DNA from: Trileptium ribeirensis
Taxonomy: Eukaryota > Nematoda > Enoplea > Enoplida > Thoracostomopsidae
Direction of reading: 5' to 3'
Assembly: GCA_030248225.1 (NCBI GenBank)
Contig: JASANE010001723.1
Location: 1 to 64,000, forward strand
Length of the DNA stretch: 64,000 nt
The notes under the pieces were generated by a model that saw nothing but the letters and a program-made list of their open reading frames with translations, made no database searches and was not told where the DNA came from. This document shows positions 55,471 through 64,000 of this stretch, one piece after another. A program made the translations under genes and the position numbers. The first letter of the stretch is position 1. The number at the start of each line of letters is the position of its first letter.

Positions 55471-57327
55471 TGTACGTCTATCCAAATTACATATTCAAAA
55501 CTCATGATTCACCATCATGGCTATAAGACAAGATTCTAGTTGTAATACTTTCACAATCTCGGATGAGCTACTCTCTCCCGCCTCGGTATTACCAGTTATT
55601 GATGAGTACCGTGCCTGCCAGAGAGTAGCTGAAATTCCGGTTCCGTCTGATTTTTGGCCGCAACCCAAGTTCCGATTTCACCGCTTTTGGATATCTACCT
55701 AGCGAAATATGTAATAAAATTTGTTCATTTCCTTGTAAGAATTAGCTAGCAAATTAAACCGTAAATGTAGCAATGTTCTTGGTGCTATTTGTGAAACAAA
55801 ACAAAATATTTTCGGTCTTTGTGTTCACTCTGGCACATTTGTTTAATTTCCCAAAAGCCTTTTATCCATCTCTTCTAAATAGCTTATGAGGCACAGACAG
55901 ATATCAATCAAACACTAGCATATTTACAGATATTTTTGAAGTACTCTTTAGTCCAGAATCTGATAGCTATGCGATTCCCGTTACCCAGCGATTCCTGTTT
56001 AGTATATTGTAACAAACAACTGCTGTCAGTTGTGTCTTTATCAGTTAATTTTCATATGCTCGAGACAGAGGAACGTGAAACCGTATCGAATATTTGACTT
56101 TGATGAAGATTGTCTAACGTTATAGCAATTCGACGGTGAAGAAAAACGGCCGAGTGTGGTTAATCTAAGTCGTCGCCTAATTTGGGTTCCACATTAAGCG
56201 TCTGAGCACCCGTCAGAAGCACTGATAGGCAAAATTACACCCGTGCCAGTACATTAAAAAACAAGTCCAAGTAAATTTTCAGTACATATTAGTGGCTTAT
56301 CCACACAAACGTGGACAAGGAGAGTTCCACTTGCTAGCTCGGAGAAGTGCCAAAGATGCCAAATTTTGTGACAACTACCAAAATGTGTCGTTTTCGGTTG
56401 GTTCTGCTAAACATGAAACACATTTTGATCAAAATTTTTTTCAGAGCTTGATGGAGAGCTAACCCCACGGGCTGAAATTTTTTGAAAACGATTCACTTTT
56501 TGGCTTCGCGGTGCAGGTTGACAAATTTTGGGTTACAGCCAGGATTTATTATCTAATCATGTAATAATTGGTCTTCTTATCCTATATTAACAAAACAACG
56601 TAGGTGGAAACATTCGAAATTTATAAATCACTGCTTTCGCGAAAGAATAATATTTTATGATTAAAGCAATGAAGCCAACGTGGTTAAACGTTTAAATAAC
56701 CCTATATGTCCACTGTTCGACCCCAACAAACAAGAGCCTCATTAATACTTCCTTTTATTATACCTTATAGATAAGACAAGGTTCTGTTTTCAATTCCAGC
56801 TCCAGAAAAAAATCGTAATTCCGGCTTCGGCTAATTTCATTGCGGTTATTCACCGGTTACCTACATGTAGCGCTTAATAATTCATCTGTAATACTATATC
56901 TAAATACAAAGCACTGTGAAAATTCAAAAGCAGATTCGCGTGATGCAATGTTAAAGCAAACGTGACATTATCATTTGGTTTCATTTTGGGTTAAATTAAT
57001 GATTTTGACGTTTCTGTTCTTCATTCAAAATAGCGGTTGGAGGATTGGTTGTACTGAAGGCATTTCACTGTATGTTCTTTGTGAAAATTTGAGCTAAATC
57101 GGTTGACCTTTTTAACAGTTCAAGCAAAAAAAACAAAATTAGAGCTTACTGTGATCCAAAAAAAGTCTATTGCTCAATCCTACTCTCCAATTCTTACAAA
57201 TACACTCAGATACATTTATTCTATCGAGACGCAAAATCACATTACAGCGAAAAGTAAAATTATTCCACGTCCACCATCGTCATTGGAGTTTCTTTTTCTA
57301 AGTTTGAGTATTTTGTTTTTGTTATAG
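55471..57327. other. End of the giant intron, nothing recognised
   Basis: Only the acceptor of the last recognised VPS13 exon is supported. The 74-codon + frame 57103-57327 ends in the pyrimidine-rich acceptor tract and is not coding. Confidence 0.5.
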
Positions 57328-57423
57328 TCTCCTTCGGAAGACGTTATAATTGAGCATTCTTCACAGTTCAATAAACCAATGTTGCTTTCGTTCAAAGGGA
57401 AAAGCTTGTTTGAATCAAAAAAG
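57328..57423 (+). CDS. VPS13: VPS13 exon after the giant intron
   Basis: It encodes 32 residues: SPSEDVIIEHSSQFNK then PMLLSFKGKSLFESKK. In VPS13 proteins the NKTGL motif is followed within a few residues by an 'EH...F..P.LFSF....F..KK' segment, and this exon supplies exactly that after IAYK from 28422. Acceptor TTTTTGTTATAG, donor AAG/GTAATG, phase 0 at both ends. The next exon, expected to carry a W-S-x-x-F-S segment, was not found before 64000. Confidence 0.77.
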
Positions 57424-57740
57424 GTAATGTGTAGTTTGTTTTAAATCTTATCTTAGTTTACTGCGTATTGACAGAAATAAAAGCAAATATTTTGTAAGTA
57501 TTAACACTATTATTGAACTGCTAATATTTTCGAGGACGATTATCGTTTATTTCTGTCCGTAACTGTATGTGGTACTGATAAGGTGGTATATGTGACGGGT
57601 TGCCAATCAATGGATATGGCCTATTTTATGCATATTCATAATAGCTTAGATAGCCTTGTGGCAGATGGTCTTTTATCATTAAGTCTTCGGCTTATATTTC
57701 TTAAGTGGCTCTGTTCAAAAATATCGTGATTAGACCAATA
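57424..57740. other. VPS13 intron, nothing recognised
   Basis: AT-rich sequence following the donor GTAATG. Nothing else supported. Confidence 0.4.
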
Positions 57741-57744
57741 TTTT

Positions 57745-57905
57745 GTTTCTTAACGTTTCGGATGCGTTGCCCCGAACGCCTTTTTTGTGTTCTTTTGCAA
57801 TTTTACTTGTGATTGGTACACCGAGCAAGCGATCGCCAATCGCCATTGACCGAAGGAGTGGTAGACGGCGCACCTTAAGTTTACTCGTGTATTACTCATA
57901 AAATC
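57745..57905 (-). pseudogene. Conserved-frame repeat, copy 2 (pair of 50029-50214)
   Basis: See 50029-50214. The DNA is also alignable (TTTGTTTCTTAACGTTTCGG against TTTGTTTGTTAACATTTTGG), so the two are copies of one dispersed sequence that keep the same - strand frame. Confidence 0.45.
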
Positions 57906-58112
57906 TCGTTTGGCTATCGGACACGATCTATAGAGATAGGACTATAACTAGGTACTCACAAAGCGTCAGGGAATTGGACCGAGTATGTACTCCTATTCGG
58001 GACATAGTTACCATTTCGATGTTCTAAAATTGGGCTCCCAGAATCTCTTTAAAGTTCCATGATATGACATTATACAACGGTAATGCTACAGCCATTTTAG
58101 TCATAATCTCGC

Positions 58113-59385
58113 CTACGAGGGTGAAATGGAGCGAACGTGATTTCATTTATAATTTGTCATTTTGTGTAACCACCTGTAACAAGCTACGTTTGATGCATAA
58201 ATCCTAAAACCTCTGGGCCATAAACCTATCGAAAAACCTACCCCTACGACCCTAAACCCATCTAAAAACCGAAAATGCATGAAGCATTCGTTCGGGTATC
58301 TAGATGACCAAACCGTCGTATTTAACACACTGAAAAACTTCTATATAGACTATTTTTAAAACCCTGTACCAAATTAATAAAGAAAGACTATATTCTGGTA
58401 ATCGGGTTCCAATTTTAACTTAATAAAAGTCTTTGAAAAAGCATGAAATATTTGCGCCGGACTCTAGGTAACCAAACCATCGTATTCAGCCTACCGAGAA
58501 ACTTATACCGACAAATCCTGATGCCCCACATGACACAACCTAATTACTGAAGACATGCTATATTCTGGAAATCGGATTCATTTCAAGTATAAGCCTAATG
58601 AAGTTATAAAAATATCGTTGCTCTGTCGGTAACCAAATTATCGTATTCAACATGGAGAAAAAAGCAGACTATTCTTGACGCTATGTACGCAATGTTTAAC
58701 CAAATTACCGGAAGACAGACTATATTCTGGAAATCAGATTCATTGACCCTAAACCCAATTCGTAGGAAAAGGCGTGAAATATGTGCTGGACTTAGATAAC
58801 CAAATCGTTGTATTCAGCGTTCAAAAACCTATATATAGACCATTCTTGAAGCCCTGCACGCAACAAATCAACCATAACCAAACAAATTGTAAGCTAAAAA
58901 CATGCAATAACATGCCGAAATTTGAATGGCGAATAGTCGACGAACAATATGCGGGCCCACCGCGGCCCAGGAAGTGGTTCCACAGAAACTGTTGTTTAGC
59001 ACCATTGTAGATATCGATGAGTTGATTCTGGTCTGCTAGTTCAATAAGCTGATTCGGCGGTATCCGTATCCGGTATTTTTTGATGCGAAGCTTGGTTCGC
59101 GAGATATGGGCTAAGAATGACCTGATATGGGCTGTATGTTTAGATTTGGCAAAGAACTCTTAAAACATGTTTTTGCCATATTGACCATGAAGATCTGGTA
59201 GCTATTCGTGTTCAACTAAACGACACGACGTCATAACCTATGCTGCTGAACAAAAAACTTATTGAAATTGTTCCACTAGAAGATAAGCTGTGAATAACAG
59301 CGACAGACAAAAAAATAAATTTTCACGATTTTCTTACTAGCGCTCTTTTGGAAATTTCGATAGCTTTGCTCGCTCCGTTCCAAAA
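58113..59385. mobile_element. GGAGCGA-ended 1.28-kb element, copy 2
   Basis: The left end GGGTGAAATGGAGCGAACGT and right end TTTGCTCGCTCCGTTCC are inverted. About four internal ~150-bp repeats (ACCAAACCGTCGTATT, CTATATTCTGGAAATCGG-like), then GATGAGTTGATTCTGG and GAGATATGGGCTAAGAATG. Same layout and nearly the same length as 31045-32330. Confidence 0.8.
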
Positions 59386-59639
59386 ACGGTAGAAGTATTT
59401 ACTTCTTTCTCCAATAACCAAAATATCGAAAACTTGGAATTTATGTATTAATAGTTATTTTGAAAAAAAATGATATAAAGATTGATTTTTGCGTTGTAGT
59501 ACCCAACGCCCGCCTTATTTGAGGCATGCCACGCAAAAATGGTTTTTTCACCAATTCCGATATAAAACTTAATGATATATTTTAATGACCTACATACATT
59601 CATATTGAACAAGTCGTAAAATCGACAATTTTTTAAATA

Positions 59640-59745
59640 ATGGAACCAACATTCCAGAGATTAACCGGAATTCCGGCTCCGGCGAAAATCTTGTTCCGGT
59701 TGCGGTTCCGGCAAAAGACAAAACATACTGGAACCGGAATTCCGG
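59640..59745. repeat. Short GGAACCGG/CCGGAATTCCGG-rich patch
   Basis: AACCGGAATTCCGGCTCCGG, GTTCCGGTTGCGGTTCCGG and GGAACCGGAATTCCGGTTT recur within 100 bp; CCGGAATTCCGG is a perfect palindrome seen twice. It looks like the end of an element or a binding-site cluster. Confidence 0.4.
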
Positions 59746-59859
59746 TTTAAAAAATTTTGCTTGGAATTTTCTTCATTTTTGCTTAATTTTTGATCCAAAC
59801 ATATGTAATATATCAATATCAATATGATCAAGTTCCAATGCAACCAAACAAAATGCTCT

Positions 59860-60525
59860 GTAAGCAATCCATAATCAAACAATGGGAAATAGGCTATATT
59901 TTGGGTATCGGGCTCATCGGCTCTGAACCCACTGAAAACCAAAGACAAATCTAGAATTATTCATGATGGAATATATAATAAACATAGCATCGTATTCAGC
60001 TTACCGAAAAACGTAATACTGACCACTCTTGAGGCATTGCGCCCAATAGCCAACAAAAATGAAGTCAGACTATAATTCTGGAAATCGGGTTCGTCTACCT
60101 TATAACCTTGAGACCTATGAAAAGATGTAATATGGAAAGTTGGGCTCTGGGTTATAAAACTACTGTACACATCTCTTACTAAAGGTCAGTGAACTACATT
60201 CGGGCTCACTGCGGCCTAGGGAGTGGGTTCACAAAAATTTTTTTAGCAAAGTTGTAGATTTCCGGAAAGTTGTCCAAGTATTTCGATGGCATTCGCGTTT
60301 CCCATATTTAGCAAAGATCCCTAAATAGTTTTTTGGTTATTTTAACCTTGAAGAAAGCGCTGGAGCTCTTCAACTAAAGGGCACGTCCATCACTTTTGCT
60401 ATCGAACAAAAATGTTCAAATCAATCCATCCAAAGTATACCGTCAGACAAAAAGTAATTTTCACGGTCTTTCCCCTAGTTTTTCCAGTGGAAACTTCGTT
60501 CGTTTCGGATGGTCCTTTTCAATTA
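59860..60525. mobile_element. GGAGCGA-ended element, shortened copy
   Basis: It has one or two internal repeats (CATAGCATCGTATTCAGC, CTATAATTCTGGAAATCGGG) and the right third (CAAATCAATCCATCCAAAG, CCCTAGTTTTTCCAGTGGAA). The left end is missing and the right end is decayed. Confidence 0.65.
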
Positions 60526-62725
60526 TCCTTACGTTGGAGTATTGGTTTAATCGTAAACTGTTTTTGCGGTGTATTTTTAGCTTCATTGCACCGGCTGTTG
60601 GTTACTCGTTATTGTACAGCGCAGTTAAACTACGTAGCTATTTTCATAACCATGCCTACTTGGTTGGGATCTTTTATTTTGTTGCAGGTAAAATTTAGTA
60701 ATTTTCGTATCTGATTACTAATTATTTTGTGGAATCCAGAGAGTGAGTTACCATAAAACACTGCTTAGGATTATTGGTATTGTCTGTTCTGGCAGATTTT
60801 CAATAATGGCTACACTGGTTTTAAAACACAAAACGCTTCGTAAAAAATACTTACTTGTTCCTTTATCAGGGAACAAAGCATACCTGTTTCATGGCTTCTC
60901 CAAGGTGCCAAAATTATACCTGAGGCATGAACTGGTGGTCCCGTAGTTCAGAATTGGGGCGATCTAAGAATTCTTGACTGGCGGTTCTCCTTTTCACCTG
61001 AGGAGTTCTTCAATTGAACTGGGGTATAAAGTATTGTATCTGTGAGAAAACATAAAAATGTAATTTAATTACTAACTGCAATATTGTGGATATTTAACAA
61101 TAAAAAATTTAACCTATTTTGACCCCCCGCAGAGAAGAATTTTGGAATTTTTTAACCAAAATAGCCAATTCTAAATTCGCCAATTTTCTAGCCGCGCAGG
61201 AAAGTATACGGGGGCAAATCCTGGGTATGCTTGATATACCTGGGGCTCCTCTCCCTATCTGGAAAAGCCTCATCTCTATACTTGGATAAAACTGCGCCCA
61301 CAAAGTACGGTTGTCTTTTGCTGTTATTTTAGATTTGTGTCTTTATACGAAACACATAATGACTAAATCTATTTCAATAATAGGATGAAAATGCTTCAGG
61401 TCTTTCAAGTTACTCTAGCCCAAATTCCGCTGCGTTGTATTGCAAAACTGATATTTTCTACCTATGGCAAACCGAACGATAGGTTCTTGAAATACATGTT
61501 CGAGCATATTCTTGACTATATTTTGGTTTTATTTCGCATATATCCTATCTTTTGGTATTCAAAAAATATTTTCCTAAAATTATATTTTTATTTAAATTTC
61601 TATCCGTTAGTGAACAATACTTAATACGACCGATAAGTCGCACCGTTTTGATTCCGGTAATTTGCAGTAGCATTTAAGAGGGTTGTTGTAGGTAATAACT
61701 CAAGCTAAACACGCAGTTATAGTGGCTGGCAATATGCTGCAATGTCCCTATGTATCTTCGATCATAACTCATTATTCGGCAGAAATATCATACTCATTTC
61801 GATACCGGTGAGCTTATGCCAATGGTATGTGAGACAATGAATTTTTTCTGGAAATTATTTTAGACAAACCTTTTCAAATAAATTTGATTTCTACCAAAAG
61901 AAATTATCGTTCACTGTTTGCCAAAAAATGGTAATAAATATGGGTCAATTTTTGTGACATAACTATATTCCATGTATATTCAGTAAGTTTGTGATTCAAT
62001 TAACAAACATTTTGGGCCACTTTACACAAAAATGACTACCATCTGTAACTTAGGATCTTGCTTTATTGTTTCTGAAATTGACGCATTAGAAATAAACGAA
62101 CACATACAATTTATTGTATTTGTGTTAGTGTATTCTCCGTTCAGAAGGGGTCAAATAGTGCGTAGATGCACTGGCTCTCCCCCGGCACGGCCTGAACGAA
62201 CCAAAAATACCGATAGCGATTTAACCTAGGTTGTATTGGCGTAACTGTCACATCACATAACCCGGTGTATTATAACTGCTCATTACTCTGTTGATCTAAT
62301 ATAACATGTGTGCTGTCGTCGTGTTACGAGGGGAGTCTGGGAAGCCAGACCACTTTTGGTTCGCGTTATTTTTATGCTGTTGTCATGTCGAAAGCATTGT
62401 TCAGTTACGTTAGAATGCAAGGACCTTTTACCAAAAATTCTGCTACAAGGGCCTTGTGTCATGGCCAAGAAAGTGAATTCTGAGTATATAGCCAAAAAGT
62501 TAATTCCTAATACTAAGGTCTGTTAACATTAAGTCCTAAAAAGTAACTATGAATTAAGTGACAAATCACAATTACATTCAGGCGCACAACAAATATCACA
62601 AGTTTAGCTTTGCAGCCTCTTCAGTTGCATTCTTATATACTTCTATTAGTGTCTTCTTATATATTATATTGACCCAAATATACTATGCATGTGACTCAAA
62701 TAGTAAAGCAGCACATGATATAGGT
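60526..62725. other. No recognised gene
   Basis: The frames 60396-60714 start inside the element remnant. 61385-61624 and 62308-62526 show hydrophobic or mixed text without a family. No next VPS13 exon is recognised. Confidence 0.4.
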
Positions 62726-62727
62726 AT

Positions 62728-63150
62728 ATATAGAGCTTTGTTCTCTGAACAAAATGAAACCATCCGCGGCATAATCGCTGTAATTTTTGGAGAGATGTGG
62801 CCAATCTGGTGTTTTCAAGGTCCCAAGGGCCCATTTACAAGCCATCTTAACCCAACCCTGTTTGACAGGTGATGTCAATAGCAACGCAGCGTTTATAGCT
62901 ATATAGAGTTTTGCTTTCTGAACAAAATAAGCACAATCTTAGCCGAATCGCTCCAGCCGTTGAGGAGATATGTCCAATAAGGTACATTTGAAAACCCATT
63001 TTGATCCAAGTCTGGAGCGTAGGTGACCTCGGCAACAACATCTAACAGGTTTATAGAGCTAAACTTTCTGAACAAAATGGCCCATAATGCGACCAGATCA
63101 CATTGGTGGTTGAGATATGTCTAATAACGTGTTTTGCTGGGATCCTTAGG
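62728..63150. repeat. Three diverged tandem ~160-bp units
   Basis: TATAGAGCTTTGTTCTCTGA then ACAAAATG, and GAGATGTGGCCAAT-like, occur at about 62730, 62898 and 63052 in the same order. The ~104-codon frame 62558-62872 runs into unit 1. Confidence 0.7.
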
Positions 63151-63330
63151 GCTCTACCTGAACCTTTTCGGACGCCCTTTTAAAGGGAAGGCGTTGGAAT
63201 CGGTTTTTGCGTTTAACAAAAGGGCAGAAATAGAGATTTTAAGCTTTTGAATGAGGTATCGCACGACCTGATCTGCCTAGAATGGAAGTTGAGTTATGCG
63301 TGTCACACGACCACAAACAGACGCTGCCAA
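63151..63330 (-). mobile_element. GAATTC-ended repeat interior, inverted remnant
   Basis: On the - strand GATACCTCATTCAAAAGCTT, AAATCTCTATTTCTGCCC and CCGATTCCAACGCCTTCC match the interior of 54950-55470 and 9300-9400. No ends are preserved. Confidence 0.5.
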
Positions 63331-64000
63331 ATTTACTCCTGGCTAGTAATAATCTTCACTTGGTTCGTTTCATTCAAGAATTGTCTGCCGTTGGAGCAAC
63401 TGTAGACCATTTCTGCGACATGGCCACTCTGAATGTATGAAAATATATAAAATTTATTGGGCCCTCTTAACTCTTTTTGCCAATGTTAGTGGGACATGGA
63501 ATGTCTTTATTCAAATTCAGGCTATGGTCTGGGATGTCGTGTTTTTTGAGTTTGTTGTTTATTGCCATAAAATTGCGTCATTCAGCAGGTAGTGGTTCAT
63601 TTACTGTTAGTAATTTTACTCCCTACGGCATTCATTGCACAAAAGATTTTCGTTCCAAGAATGCTTTGATCTCGCCTTAATATCCTGTGGGTGCACCTGG
63701 ATAAACGATAAACGTGGGGTCTCTCCCTCCACGGAGACGGCAAGTCGATAATTGATCTTTCCGTTCGGAAAAAATTTAGTTGTTACCTCTCCTTTCATAG
63801 AAAATTTTACTGTTACCCTCCATCTGACGGCGCCACATTTTTACCAGATGTTACAAGCTTGACCATCTGGTCTTTGTACTGGATAGAAATTTCGAAATGT
63901 CAAATGCTATCAAAATTCAAATTGTTAATCATAAAACAGGTAACGCAATATATCTCCGAAGGGCTGCCGCGAATTATGACTTAGCCTTACTATTCATTTA
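63331..64000. other. No recognised gene
   Basis: An exon-like stretch at about 63521-63590 (acceptor TTCAAATTCAG, donor GTAGTG) has a hydrophobic frame but no family. Nothing else is supported to the window edge. Confidence 0.35.

Larger units (their letters stand above)
28423..57327 (+). other. Giant VPS13 intron (~28.9 kb)
   Basis: It begins GTTAGT after 28422 and ends TTTTTGTTATAG before 57328. The frame on either side is phase 0 (IAYK joined to SPSEDVIIEH) and the joined sequence fits the family without a gap, so these two exons are probably consecutive. The intron carries most of the mobile elements described in this window and a few possible cassette exons. Confidence 0.7.
23938..57423 (+). 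other. VPS13: VPS13-family gene, internal segment (5 recognised exons)
   Basis: VPS13 proteins are very large rod-shaped lipid transfer proteins at membrane contact sites. Their C-terminal half carries the adaptor-binding (VAB/SHR-BD) region made of repeats, each starting with a short strand that ends in an invariant Asn. The exons here give two such starts (PPVTFNNMLP and PFWVMNKTAL), the linkers between them, and the following NKPMLLSFKGKSLF segment. All junctions are phase 0 and join to one uninterrupted frame of 169 codons. Introns are about 1.52, 1.44, 1.12 and 28.9 kb. The large N-terminal part and everything after 57423 are outside the window or unrecognised. Which paralogue (A/C-like or other) cannot be settled. 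Confidence 0.8.

Noticed and set aside
60396..60714. Two overlapping 100-codon hydrophobic + frames as a membrane protein exon
   Set aside because: They begin inside the right end of a GGAGCGA-ended element remnant and show no family. The apparent acceptor TTTTTCCAG is part of that element.

Overview
This window looks like intron-rich, repeat-choked nuclear DNA of an invertebrate animal. The reasons are GT-AG bounded exons encoding pieces of a VPS13-family protein, fragments of two eukaryotic non-LTR retrotransposon types, several families of short terminal-inverted-repeat elements, and no long open frames or operons. Nothing here looks bacterial or viral. I cannot name the species.

The only gene I can identify is a VPS13 bridge-type lipid transfer protein on the + strand. 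Five exons are recognised: 23938-24057, 25576-25659, 27099-27203, 28321-28422 and 57328-57423. All are read in phase 0 at both ends, so they join without breaking the frame. They cover part of the VPS13 adaptor-binding region, including two 'P..x.N' repeat starts. The intron between the fourth and fifth exons is about 28.9 kb and is filled with transposable elements and tandem arrays. The rest of the gene must lie outside the window or in exons I could not recognise.

Layout. 1-13.7 kb: two diverged copies of one multi-kilobase segment (about 0.5-5.0 kb and 10.0-13.7 kb) that share a 349-bp island with a single mismatch; a long hairpin lies at the left edge, and a hAT-like miniature element with an 8-bp target duplication lies at 7.5 kb. 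14-17 kb: a broken RNase H-type non-LTR retrotransposon 3' end (- strand) and one unrecognised possible last exon (- strand). 17.5-20 kb: a composite element built of about 350-bp repeats, with further copies at 2.8, 46 and 53.7 kb. 20.5-23.6 kb: inverted-repeat elements and a long-terminal-repeat-like dispersed repeat. 24-28.4 kb: VPS13 exons.

28.4-57.3 kb is the giant intron. It holds CAGTAC-ended miniature elements, a 1.28-kb element with GGAGCGA ends, an RTE-type reverse transcriptase remnant, a 61-bp and a 23-bp tandem array, a GC-rich block (about 40.4-46 kb) with strong hairpins, a 3 x 182-bp array and a 4 x 623-bp array. 57.4-64 kb: further copies of the same repeat families.

Most short open frames in the window are repeat-borne or antisense shadows and are not listed. 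A few possible extra exons with good splice signals but no recognised product are given at low confidence.
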